Assembly (NCBI GenBank): GCA_002803225.1
Contig: NXFV01000211.1
Location: 1-31,009 of the forward strand
Direction of reading: 5' to 3'
Source of the DNA: Gamarada debralockiae
Lineage: Eukaryota; Ascomycota; Leotiomycetes; Helotiales; Hyphodiscaceae
Length of the DNA stretch: 31,009 bases
Positions 19,973-30,212 of this stretch are shown here, piece after piece. Below the pieces are notes generated by a model that saw only the letters and a program-made list of their open reading frames with translations, had not been told where the DNA came from and did no database searches. Within the stretch, counting starts at the first letter, position 1. Every line of letters begins with the position of its first letter. A program made the position numbers and the translations under genes.

Positions 19973-20668
19973 CTAGCAAGATATAAGTCCGCTTCTTAAC
20001 CCCACCCCCTCACCTCCGTCGCCCAAGCTTCTGCCGCTCAAGACTTTCTCTCTCAAATCCGTTGTACCATCTGCACTTCTCTCTAGACCCTTTCCATCAG
20101 TTATCCCTGTAAACTTATACCCAACAGATCTCAGTCTAGCAATCCAGAATTTCTCCCTCACATCCTTCCCCACCTCACTCCACCAGTCCCAGTAGAGCGA
20201 CTGCAGGAGAGCATTCAACACAAACAACCATAGAGGCGCATACTTCTTCCACAAAATTTTGCCGAGCAAGTGCAGATTCATCGATACCAATGCGCCCATC
20301 ACAAGTCGCGCACTCCATGTCCTCGACAAATAATCTTGATTCTTCCGAATGAGACCAATAGCTATGCTATAGCAGACGATCACAAATACGGCGATTGTAA
20401 TGTTCTCACGAACTTGCGGTTCGCGGAGGAAGGAGGTCAGGTTGAAGTGTCCACGAAGAGAGGTCCAGCAAACTAAATTTTCACCATAGATACCGGTAGG
20501 TGAATGTGCTGGAGTCGAGATTCCGGAGAAGCCTACTCGTTCCGCGAACAGCCAGAGGGCGCTAACTGCAAGACCTGCAGGCACGGGGCCGGCGAGGATT
20601 TTAAACTCTGACAGGACTTTGTATAGAGGTAACATGAAGACTGCACTATACGAAGAATCGGACAGCAT
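19973..20668 (-). CDS. Hypothetical multi-pass membrane protein
   Basis: A 231-aa frame starts at the ATG at 20668 and ends in TAG. Hydrophobic segments lie at about residues 26-43, 89-107, 119-137 and 144-161 (for example TIAVFVIVCYSIAIGLI). The loop between the first two contains PTGIYGENLVCWTS. The C-terminal ~60 residues are soluble, with a Gly-rich end. Even composition and a stop-free frame with regular spacing of hydrophobic stretches suggest a real gene. I do not recognise the family. A further 5' exon is possible because the N-terminus is short before the first membrane segment. Confidence 0.6.
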   Translation of the reverse strand: MLSDSSYSAVFMLPLYKVLSEFKILAGPVPAGLAVSALWLFAERVGFSGISTPAHSPTGIYGENLVCWTSLRGHFNLTSFLREPQVRENITIAVFVIVCYSIAIGLIRKNQDYLSRTWSARLVMGALVSMNLHLLGKILWKKYAPLWLFVLNALLQSLYWDWWSEVGKDVREKFWIARLRSVGYKFTGITDGKGLERSADGTTDLREKVLSGRSLGDGGEGVGLRSGLISC

Positions 20669-21918
20669 CAGCCACAGATACAGAAGTTAGCTTGCCATGA
20701 AGGTCCCATAGACGGAATAGACATACATCAGCTATGCCCACTTGACCTGGCCTTGATCTACCTTTAATCAGATGCTGGTCTGGCAGGAGGGGGAAGAATA
20801 TAATCGTTGCATTTCTAGGAGTTGGAATGTTTAGCGTCTGTTGTCTTGCTTTTGGTGTCCATGTTAGAATTCTAGACGGATGATAGGGGCGTTAAGGTAC
20901 CACCGATACAAACTCAATAAAAAAATTATTTGAAACAAAACCCAGTCGTCAAGCTTGGCTCACAGAAAGACTTGGTGAATACTAGTTTCCTTAATTTAAC
21001 GCCGCGTTTTTTTTCGCCCACACGTTAAGTAGACGAAACTACTATTCCAGATGTCCTCGATCTCAGAACCCTCACACATTTCCTCAGTTGCACAGCCAGT
21101 TTTAAGATTTCGAACCAACTTAGCCTTGCCTAAGACTCTTCTAACATGACTCCTGGAATGCAATTCATGATGCGGAATGTACTGCTATCGGGTTGAATCG
21201 CTCGCTTACAACAGAAACGCAGATGCCCAGTTGACGCGCTACTTCCACAGCTTTGGGGGACATCTTCAACAAGATGAGCTTGACTGCTCGCCGCGTATTC
21301 GCTGAGAGACTAGAGAGCTCAGGAGGTCCATTGCAAGTTGGATGCAAAAGAATGGAACCTCAAAATTTGGATTCTGCGCTGAAGTTCGCTTACCATGGCC
21401 CTGTAAGAGCCTAAAGTTTTAGCGATTCTACCCTGAGGTATCAACGGCCAACTCGTCCTCTCTTGTACTTCGCATTCGTTTGTAGGCTTCTCTAGTAATG
21501 ACGACGTCATCCATTACATCAGAGAGCAGTGTAAGCCAGCAAGCATTCCTTCAGCGACGTCTATACCTTCTGCTCCAAACAACACTGCGATGCTTAGATG
21601 AAGGCAAGGACATCTCTGCAGCTGCCTTGTTCAGTGACAATAAGGACATTCATGCGTTGGCAACAACTCGGCTCCTACTACGCACCCACATCCAGGTTGG
21701 GAAGCAACAAGCTGGCTGCATAAATCTCGCGGATTCGAGAACCACGGCTTGATCGAGAACACAAAGTGAGCTCTTCTGAGTACAGATGGCGGATATTTGC
21801 ATCCATGGCGTTTGCGCTGCCAGTTTTCCAAATCCCTACAGACACTTGAGCCTATCGAGCCCCAAAGTGGCGGTAATTGTTTATCTTTCGATGTCTGTAA
21901 ACAGTTTCGACAATCGCA
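20669..21918. other. Intergenic region with unresolved small ORFs
   Basis: Bases 20669-21150 look empty (an oligo-T run at 21008-21015). Two ATG-started frames overlap in opposite directions around 21500: plus 21498-21752 (84 codons, containing RRLYLLLQTTLRCLDEGKD) and minus 21319-21510 (63 codons). Donor-like GTAAGCG sites on the minus strand near 21390 and 21205 hint at a small spliced minus-strand gene, but I could not build a consistent model. The plus frame looks the more protein-like of the two. Neither is recognised. Confidence 0.3.
21498..21752 (+). CDS. Small hypothetical ORF, uncertain
   Basis: An 84-codon frame from an ATG. The first 66 residues have a normal amphipathic-helix character (FLQRRLYLLLQTTLRCLDE; LATTRLLLRTHIQ), after which the text loses structure, as if an exon ended there. 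It lies tail-to-tail with the zinc-finger gene. No family is recognised. It may be the first exon of a spliced gene or chance. Confidence 0.25.
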   Translation: MTTSSITSESSVSQQAFLQRRLYLLLQTTLRCLDEGKDISAAALFSDNKDIHALATTRLLLRTHIQVGKQQAGCINLADSRTTA

Positions 21919-23662
21919 TCAAGGCGGGTTGACAGACAATCTCGCGCCGAATCCCGCAAGGTCCATCCTTCTCACTTCGTCGCTCAGTTGCACGGCCTGG
22001 TGACGTCGACGCCATCGAGGTTCGGCGGTGCTACCATGCTGACTTCGATTGTCGTGCTGGGTGCTTTCAGTCCGAGTACCATCATCATCCTCGCCAGCGT
22101 ATTCTATCCCGCTGTCGCTGAACCCTCTTTTCAAAACCGTTGGCAACGGTACATAGTGTACCTTGTCAAAATGAACGGCTCTCATTTTCAAACTATCAAA
22201 CGTTTCCGAGCAAGTGGGGAAGCTGCATTCCCGTGGCCACTGTACAGGGTAGCCACCCTCAATACGGAAGGACCAGCCCTTAAGTCCCTTCTGAGACCAT
22301 ATCGTGGATTCACCCTCAGCCTCGAAGCGCGCTTTCAGACTTTGCTGTATTTGCCATGCTTCCTTCCCACGGCAAACATGGCATTTGGGGTCTTCATTCC
22401 GGTCGAATTTTCTGGGGCAGAAGGAGCATTTCAGGTAATTCTTGTTGGATTCGCTTGTACTGGGATGCCTCTTCTCCTGATGACTCTTCGCATGGGCAAA
22501 TCGGTGATGTGACGCTTGGACAACCTTCGGCAAATCGCAAAGGCTAAGAATATGTTCCTCGATAGCTTTTAATTCTCGAAATTTCCTATCGCAAAAACAA
22601 CACTCGAACCCGCCATCGGTGGTACAACGAATAATGCACAGGAGGCAGGGGAAGTACTCTTCCCTCCAGTGGACCTCGTGCTCGTGTCTTACTTGATCGG
22701 ACACCGAGTCCTTGAATATTGGACAACCTGGGAATGTGCACTTATACCGCGGTATCTTTCCTTGATTCGAGCTGCTGGCTGCAGTTGTTTGGCTGATTTC
22801 TGAGCGTACATCTAGCTGAGGTCGGCGAGGCAGACTGAAAGTAGCAGATGCGGGGTAGTTCGAACTCGAAACAGTGGATCGCAGGCTGCTGCGGTTCCGT
22901 TGGCTTGTGTTGTTTGACTGTTCGTTGTCATTCGTCCTGCCGTGGAGATGTCGTGGGCTGGTACTTTCGATCTGGGCTGAGCCCTGCCGACTTTCCAAAT
23001 TGGCATTGGACAGTGAAGATGTTCGAAAGGCTAAACGTCTCCTTCGATGCCACTCGTCTACATTCCCAACCGTTGTGCCCAGGATGTTAGCCAGCTTGGC
23101 TTTGTCTTCGAATGGCGGATCCGGGTCTCTGTCGAAGCAGTAGTTGAGATAAGCTTCATTTTTATCTCGAGTCTCTTCATGCAACCATTGTTCCTTCTCT
23201 TCGATATCATTATTGGTTTGGCCTTGCTTGGCTTCCGTTCTCTGTCTATGATCAACCAGCGTTGGTGCGTCGTTCTCGTTGTTGTCATATATTTCCTGCT
23301 GCGAGTCGGCGATGCCCAACATTCGCGGAACATCCTTTCCTTGTGTACTTGCGGGGGGGACCTAAGGACAATAGTTAGCTTGTCTGCTCTTCACAGGATA
23401 TGGATACAGGACATACAGCCTGGAGAGCCGGAATGCCGCCATTTTGCTCTTCTGGTGTTTCTGGCAGCGTAATCTGGGGCTGCGAGCCGGTCCCGCTGTT
23501 TGGCGCAACAGAGGGTGCAGAGGGCTCTAGCACAATCTCGGGATCGTCATCCTCTCGAGAAGCATCGGGGGAAGCACGTTGTTCTGGTGTTGTTTCCCCT
23601 TCAAGGGAGACCCAGTCGAGGGGGCTTTCGTCGGCCAAGCTGAAGGGAAATTGATCGCTCAT
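21919..23662 (-). CDS. Homeodomain-like and C2H2 zinc-finger transcription regulator
   Basis: Two exons (23417-23662 and 21919-23361) give 562 aa; the 55-bp intron has GTATGT, a GCTAAC branch site and CCTTAG, and joins two open frames in phase 0. Residues ~1-90 are acidic and Ser/Pro-rich, a possible activation region. Residues ~152-195 (AYLNYCFDRDPDPPFED, then KLANILGTTVGNVDEWHRR) follow the spacing of a homeodomain, ending in a Trp and a basic run, although the usual WFxNRR is WHRRRR. Zinc-finger-like units follow: CTFPGC...HEHEVH (~290-313), CCFCDRKFRE with a Cys end (~336-357), CSFCPRKFDRNEDPKCHVC (~394-412), and CSFPTC...HFDKVH (~461-484). Homeobox plus C2H2 proteins are a known fungal class of DNA-binding regulators. 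Target genes are unknown. Confidence 0.7.
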
Positions 23663-24460
23663 AGAGTGTCGACTGAATGTCTAATTCAGCTCAGGGTATT
23701 TAACTTTGAGATTGCGCTCATAGTGAAGCAGTTGAGTGCTGGGCACGCTGGAATATAATGGTGTTTCACGAGCCAGGGCTTCGACATGGGCGCAGCAAAT
23801 CACAAGCCACAACGACGTCATTCGTGATTTCACGGCCTTTTCATGTCAACACTCGCGAAAGTGCAATTTCGAGCACCAAGTGGGTGCAGACTGATAAGAG
23901 TGTCCAAATTATTTCCAACGTTACATTACCCTTTTCAGTGAGACTGTCCCTGAGTCTCAATCTCTAGACTACTTGGATAATCAGATCCGAAGGAACATTC
24001 GAGTATGGAAGTCCAATTTAATCAATGAGTGTTAAGTCTCATTACTGTGATGGCGGGTAAAGCTCTTTGAGGCAGTTGATCCAGCGTCGCAAGATATGCG
24101 TCACATTTTCCAGTATTACTTGGAGTAATGAGAAATTAGGATTGGTTTTTGATGTCATTCCAATTCAGCAGTCAGCATTACTCACGGACCGCGAATGTTA
24201 AAGGCCAATGAGACTTCGATTGCAAGAGGTACCATCTATCTAAAGAATACCCACAAAGACGGAAGTCTGTACAGCGATAAACTACCTAGAATGCTTGGCA
24301 ACGCCGATACGCCAACAAGGGACAAGTAATCCATCATACAGCTCGATACCACACCGCCGGGCCAGAGCCTCCAGCGCCCACATTGTCATCCTCGTCAATC
24401 TCACTCTCTTCCAACACGTAGGTCGAATTTTAACTCATATCATCATCTATCTCTTCAGTC
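23663..24460. other. Intergenic region
   Basis: Holds the promoter of the minus-strand zinc-finger gene and the 3' flank of the minus-strand membrane-protein gene. An ATG-started 69-codon plus frame at 23758-23967 has no recognisable features. A short direct repeat is visible near 24405-24475 (CTCTTCCAACAC / CTGTTCCAATGC after CTCAC or CTTAC). Nothing else is seen. Confidence 0.4.
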
Positions 24461-25394
24461 TTACTCTGTTCCAATGCGAATGTTGAAGCGAAATCGAAAC
24501 CATCTCGCAACCACAGCACAAATCGCAGCCATCAACTCGCCCAATTTCCCAAACAACGACGGAATCCAGTGCAGAAACACGCGATCAAGTATCTCGCATG
24601 TGAGATCAATGAGGAGGTAGGTGACTTCAGCCAAGATCGTGAGAGCAGCAGGGGCGTAGGAAAGCTGAATTTGGTTGGGTATAATAAGCTTGGCTGCAAT
24701 GGCCGCAATGATCAAGACAATGAAAAGCAGTCGGTGACTGGAGCTTTCATTAGCACATCGCAGACATTTGAATAGTTCAGGCAAAAACTACTCACACCCT
24801 CCGTTGAGATCCTCTGAGCCTGCTCCAAGCTCCCAATAGGGCATAGAGGATGAAGGTTACAAACCATACACCAAGTACACTGAAGGCTGTTAGAAACAAT
24901 CAGGTATGCTGGTTGGAGAAAACTCACCCTCTATAGGTAATGTAAATTGCTGAAGGGGACAGGTCGAACAAACGGTGGTCTGAATTGGCGTTGTTGAAAT
25001 CCGGTCCCAAGAGAATGCACAGGAGGAACAAAATAACCATGAGGATGCCGATAGTCTTTGACAACATTCTCTGAATCTTCAATATCTGCTGCTCTTCAAT
25101 AGCAATTCTGTGTGCGCGGTGTCCTCCAGCTTCAGCAACATCCTCGAGATCCTCCTGTTGTACTCTCACGCCGCGAGTGATGGCGCCGGCGGCGGGAACG
25201 GGAGGTCGAACAAGAGCCAAGTTTGCAGGATGTGCGATCTATGAAATCGTGTTTGGTCAGTCTTGATTCATTAGAGGAAACATAACACTGGAGATTGAAA
25301 ACGGTCTTCGATGGCAAAATAACCACCACGAGGGAAGCGGACGTCATCACCATTTGGGAGGGGTTCTCACCAGTGTGGATAATATGGCTCCCAT
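24461..25394 (-). CDS. Multi-pass membrane protein with possible N-myristoylation
   Basis: The model has four exons (25371-25394, 24928-25238, 24796-24879, 24461-24743), 233 aa. Exon 1 is only 24 bases and encodes MGAILSTL; the 132-bp intron runs from GTGAGA to CATAG. Introns 2 and 3 are 48 and 52 bp with GTGAGT donors, and all phases agree. The start MGxxxS fits the consensus for N-myristoylation. A Gln/Glu-rich soluble segment (RVQQEDLEDVAEAGGHRAHR) precedes hydrophobic segments GILMVILFLLCILLG, VLGVWFVTFILYALLGAW, LLFIVLIIAAIAAKLII, APAALTILAEVTYLLI and a weaker last one near the C-terminus. The family is not recognised. The later exons are well supported; the 5' exon is inference, as the second exon itself has no ATG start. 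Confidence 0.6.
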
Positions 25395-26035
25395 GACGGC
25401 TCCTAGAGGTAATGATATCTAAGGAGATAAGTCTTGATATCGTTATATATCGTAAGGGAGTACGGACGGAAACGTCGTTGGTCTGTCGTTATCGTGATGA
25501 TCGTGAGGTCGTCGTTGGTGGAGACGGAGAGCTTTCGAAGCTTCTCCATCTTCTGGACGTTTGCTCCATGGCGATTGTAAGTGTAGCGGATTTTATTTTG
25601 AACAGCCGAAAAAGCGATGTTCAAAAGATGGGATTGTGGTCGATGTTCAATTCTCGATGAACGATGTTCAAAGTTGGTTGAACAGAATGGTCGTTGTTCA
25701 AAATGAGGGGTTTCGGGTCACAGTTTGCCAAGCGGACCAGTTATCATCCCTGTATGGTTTCATAACGAGGCTGCAGCCATCATCAGCAAGGTAGTCGCCT
25801 CGTTCTGGTAACATGGGTATAAAGGCACCCTTTTACCTTTTCTCTCACCGAGCTCAGCTTTATTTCTTGTCGTATTTAAGGGCTTCGGTGACACCGATTT
25901 GGATTGCGACGCCTTTTCCACAGCGCCGTATATCAATCAACTTCGGACTACAACTTGTCAGTCTCATCTCTATCTTTCTCAGATAATTCGAACCGATCAG
26001 AACAGCACATATCCAGTGCGTTCTCTTGAAAACCC
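25395..26035. promoter_or_regulatory. Divergent intergenic region with TATA-like site
   Basis: Apart from the TGTTCAA cluster, a plus-strand GGGTATAAAGGCACCC lies at about 25815-25830 and is followed by a pyrimidine-rich stretch (CCTTTTCTCTCACC), a layout common in strongly transcribed fungal promoters. The nearest plausible plus-strand start is ~200 bp further on. Open stretches in this interval lack protein character. Confidence 0.4.
25598..25701. promoter_or_regulatory. Cluster of six TGTTCAA boxes
   Basis: TGTTCAA occurs on the plus strand at 25618-25624, 25644-25650, 25665-25671 and 25695-25701, and on the minus strand (TTGAACA) at 25598-25604 and 25678-25684. Three plus copies share the longer context GATGTTCAA. 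This heptamer is expected about once per 8 kb per strand, so six in 104 bp is striking. It lies ~200-300 bp upstream of the minus-strand membrane gene's proposed start and ~350-450 bp upstream of the plus-strand gene, a position suited to shared regulation. An eroded minisatellite is the alternative. Confidence 0.45.
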
Positions 26036-26572
26036 GCCATATGGATTTTATATGCACACTTGTGTGGATGACAGTTAGCACTGGGAGCACACTGAGCCGA
26101 CATCCAGAGGTGAGCTCAAAACAGAAAAGTATTTTGATACATGAGTGCTGAGAATCAGCAGTTTTGGAGCCCCCCAATCGATTTCAATGTCCTTGGATCG
26201 ACATCATCTTGGATACCGCTCGAGCTGACGGGCCTAACAAACAACCAGATATCGGACACTGCCATGTTATGCTCCACCTGCATTTCGGGCGGACTTCTGA
26301 CTTCGATCTATAATCGTGGACGACATGAAAGGTTACACAAGCCGTTCGCCATCCTCGCGTTTGTTCTGTCAATTGCGATCCATCAAGCAACGAGGGCTCC
26401 TCTGGACATCCTTGTGCTTGTTATATTTCCTTGGGTTCTAGCGGGGGGGTTGCTTGCAAGCAGGACTTGTAGTCCGACTGAACGTACAAATGACACGTCT
26501 GTGCTGGAATTTGGGTGCGGGAAGGTGAAGGAGGGTCATTCCCACTCCTGGGAAATAGGCACTGGGCATTGA
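26036..26572 (+). CDS. Small hypothetical membrane protein
   Basis: The simplest reading is an ATG at 26141 giving 143 aa. A spliced alternative starts at the ATG at about 26041 (MDFICTLVWMTVSTGSTL), with a GTGAGC donor near 26111 and a 46-bp intron ending ATCAG just before CAGTTTTGGAGC, and joins the same frame in phase. Two hydrophobic stretches (FAILAFVLSIAI; LDILVLVIFPWVLAGGLL) suggest membrane insertion. The C-terminal part is polar, with a Cys-Gly-Cys-rich spot. No family is recognised and coding status is uncertain. The TATA-like site about 220 bp upstream supports transcription. Confidence 0.4.
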
Positions 26573-27654
26573 ATATCGGACAGTCTTACGCAATTGTAGG
26601 TGCAAACCGACTCAGAGTCGCGATAGAACAGATTGAGATTTGGGTCCAGATGTCGTGAATGTGTGTCCTGTCGTTTGCGGCGTAAGTATGTTGGAGATGA
26701 AATGTTTGAAAGTAAATCTGTGGGCAGATTTGGGGAGTACATCTTTCATGTAGGATCCAACTCTCTCAAAATTCAACATAGCTAATTGGCAACCAGATCT
26801 CAAAGTATCGAACTTTTCGAATGGTTTGAATAAATACCAATTTTCCAATGAAATGCATTCTTTTGCCTCAAAAATGCCAAAAGAGCCAGTCAAACCTCAG
26901 AATTGGGAATTCACGGTTTGCGAGTTGTGAGATTCTCAATATCAGCCTTTTAAAGCTCACCAAAGTTTCGCACTGTATTTTGAGAAAAATTTTCTGGATT
27001 GATTTACGTTTGCTTCGAGAAACTAACAAATGCATTAAAAATAGTGACTACTAGTCGCTATATGATCAACCACCATGAAGGCTGGTGTGAGTTCTAGGAA
27101 GCAGTCGTGGAATGAGCTCATTTATCGGCTCTAAGATAATCGATCGTATACTAATCCAGAATGAAAAGAGTATCCGACTGGGTCTGGCAAGTCCTAAGAT
27201 CATGCCTTATTCTGGGAGCATGTATCGCAAACATGGCCTCGACTGCACATTGCAACTTCAGCAATTGGAATATTCTCCATCAATAACCTGATCACTAGAA
27301 AATCTGAAAGAGAAATATTGTAGTGATAATGCCCCTAAGAAGGTGCTATCATTAGGATATTGGCAGGCATTCTCGATATTCAGTCAAATGTAAGCATAAT
27401 GCCGTATCCTACAGTCGTACTTTATGACACCGCTGAATTACAAAGGCTCCATGATACTCGACGACTTTCAATGATTGCTAGCTTCACCGCCTCTACGCTC
27501 CCGATACGTAGGCGACTGTGACTGCTTGAGACCTCCTTGCGACACTGGAATAGAGGTGATGAAGAATCAATACAAAACGTAGATGACTTAAGATTCACAT
27601 TCTTCCTAGAAGTGATCTAGGATACGGGAAGGGCTTTTTAATTTGAATTGATAG
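26573..27654. other. Long gene-free region upstream of the Dicer-like remnant
   Basis: About 1.1 kb with no recognisable protein. In an intact DCL2 gene this space would be filled by the DExD/H ATPase half of the helicase domain, but I find no Walker A, DECH box or other helicase motif in any frame. The region is therefore either unrelated sequence joined by a deletion or decayed beyond recognition. Confidence 0.45.
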
Positions 27655-30212
27655 GTGTTCTTGACAGCATAGTGCAATTCTGGAAAGGGACTCTGAGCAG
27701 AAGGAGATACTCTCCACATGGGTATCAGCGCGTGTCACTTGGTAATCTGTCTCGACGAACCACCTAACCTGAAATCATTCATCCAAAAAGGGAGAGCTGG
27801 ACAAGAAAAATCAACCTTGGCCATCATGCCTGCCGATGATGATATCTCAGCCTCTCACAACAGCTGGCAAGAATTAAAGGAGGAAATGCTCCGAGTTTAT
27901 CAAAATGATGCCAAGTTGTTGCAGGAAATTTCCAACCTCGAGACATCCAAGAAGACGTCGAGGGTGAGTTCCGAATCGAATCTACTGGGGTAAGCGACTG
28001 AGAACCTACTTTGGAGCCATGCTGACTCCAAATTTCAGTGTACTCTTAACTGCTGAGTCGGCGGTAGCACATCTCTAACATTTCTGTGCCATGCTTCCTC
28101 ACCAACGATATGTTGATCTCCATCCTGCTTTTACTTTTGTAGAAGACGTAAGCACCCATCAGATTAACAGGACTGCAATTCTCCCGAACTCTATCAGTAC
28201 ATCAGTACGATGCACAAGCGGATGCAAATGGTTGCGAACAGAACGTGCGGCAAGGAAGGACGCAGCATTCCAGGCATGCGTCGCCTTGTACGAAGCGGGC
28301 CTTGTCAATCATAATCTCCTCCGTTTGAATCGGGATGGGGCTGTGGTGAGAGATGCATGAGAAGAGCTCCCTTGGACCATGCAGGTTTTAGAACAGCTAA
28401 ATCCCTGGGTCTGTTTGGCAAAGGCGTGGACATTCCCTGAACTAAATCGGACTGTCATCTCTATCCAGTAACAGGATGGAGACGAAGTTGGGATGATTCT
28501 AACGATACCTTTGGCGATGCCTTGCATTCGGCCATTTACCTTGTACTGGGATAGAAAGACTACCTTTGAGGTTGCCCAGGAGCTCTGCAGCAGGTGACCG
28601 CAATCTGCCTCCAGAGCCTTCGACATATGCAGGATATCATGCACACTCTACTCCGATCGATGCATTCAGATCAGCGACCTGATAATCGAAAGGATTTCGT
28701 GGCACTCTTCACTCCAAACATCGATGAGCAGCAGTTTAAAGCGTGGTTATCTGTAATCGAGGACGTCGTCTCGCTCTGGAAGAGTTCTACTTGAACCCTG
28801 AAATCTCTCCCCGCGGCCTTGTACGAAGCTCTTTGTACTTCGGCATTCTCCACATATTCCATCGGTGGCGCACTCACCCTTCAGACGGAGCAGGGACCGA
28901 GGTTAAAAGTGGAGTGTTTTTCGCTACCCAAACAGCGAGACTTCCTGAAGGCCAGTACGCTATCTGAAAAATCGACCGACCTAGCTCGTGGGGAGTGGAG
29001 CGAGGGGGAAGCGCAATCATTCCTGGCGAAGACTTGTACAGTTAATCTCTTGCCTATTGAGCAGGCTCGATTTAGCCTTTTCATTCTGGCGATCACGCAG
29101 CGTATAGAAGTGGTTATGGTGGCAAATCAGCTATGCCAAACAATTCTCAAGTATGTTCCGTTCTGGGATATCTGCTACGTTGTTACAGCTATCAGTGTAT
29201 CTTCAACCCAGTCGGCTACCAACTATCAGCGATACGAATTTCTAGGGGACTCAATATTGAAATTTATCATCTCAACTCAGCTTTTCGTCGACCACGAGAA
29301 TTTGCACGAAGGATATCTCTCGGAAGGTAGAGCTATACTTGTGCTAAATTCACGTCTAGCGAGGGCAGCATTAGATACTGGCCTTGATTCGTTTATTTTA
29401 ACAAAACCATTTGCAAGCAAGAGAGCGGCCTACCCATTGATCCCTAAATTAGAGAACTATTTAGCAAGCAAACGGACTGTTTCATCAAAGACCTTAGCAG
29501 ATGTAGTCGAAACTCTTATAGGAGCAGCATTCATAGATAGAGGCTTATCCGCCGCGAGGGTATATACGCACGCGTGTCTCCCCCACATCTGCACCCTATT
29601 GCCTGTTTTCGGCCCTGATGCACATGCACGCAGTGCAAAATTTGTGAACACATCAATCAATACAATGGCAGAGCTGCTTATTGACTATCGATTTCTAGAT
29701 AAAGCTCTGCTTCAGGAAGCCCTGCGCATCCGTCCTGTGAGAGAGACATTCTTATAGTGTCTTACTAGAGCCTGGAGTTCTTGGGCGACACAGTACTAGT
29801 GTATGAAGAGGAAAAAAATCGAACTCTGGAAGTTTATAAGGCGTCACGGTCGAGAGATTACGGAGGCGCAACAAGCATGTGTCAAGTGTCATTAGCAGCT
29901 CTATCAAGACAGAGAGCGATGTTTGAAATACGACCGCCTCTATCCATGAGCTTACTCGCTTAGTTGGATGTAGAGAAGTTTTTCTCCGATATTATCAAGA
30001 GTATTTTCGGAGCGATCTTTGTAGACACAGGGGGAACTCTCGCGGATTGCCGACATTTCGTAGAGCGCATTAGAACCATTCCATATCTACGTCGCATTAT
30101 AGCAGACGGCGTCGATGTTGTCCACCCCAAAGCCTCGCTTGAACTATTAACTGTGCGAGCCAAGATCGAGTACATCATTAGGCTCGAGAAGTGTGATAAT
30201 CATGTGTTTTAG
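27655..30212 (+). pseudogene. Dicer-like (DCL2-type) pseudogene, 5' truncated
   Basis: Fungal DCL2 cuts double-stranded RNA into small RNAs and defends against mycoviruses and transposons. Here only the end of the helicase remains (27718 on: GISACHLVICLDEPPNLKS, then FIQKGRAG where families have RRGRAR). An intact 49-bp intron (27990-28038) follows. The Dicer dimerisation domain reads MLPHQRYVDLHPAF to AAFQACVALYEAGLVN, with TAA at 28076. Stops at 28358 and 28469 and several frameshifts (about 28600, 28780, 28850) cut the connecting region. RNase IIIa is nearly whole (NYQRYEFLGDSILKFII; TLADVVETLIGAAFID, Asp and Glu present). RNase IIIb retains LEFLGDTVL after a stop near 29755, lacks its central part, and ends FFSDIIKSIFGAIFVD with Lys replacing the acidic residue. 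Text ends at a stop at 30210-30212. It is clearly dead. Confidence 0.85.

Noticed and set aside
21988..23472. Plus-strand frames up to 174 codons, some with hydrophobic stretches
   Set aside because: They run antisense to the zinc-finger gene, whose Cys/His spacing and intron are coherent.
23758..23967. 69-codon plus-strand frame with an ATG start
   Set aside because: There are no hydrophobic, repeat or motif features and no splice context; this length is expected by chance.
25860..26177. 105-codon minus-strand frame
   Set aside because: It starts with TTG and overlaps the better-supported plus-strand hypothetical gene and its likely leader.
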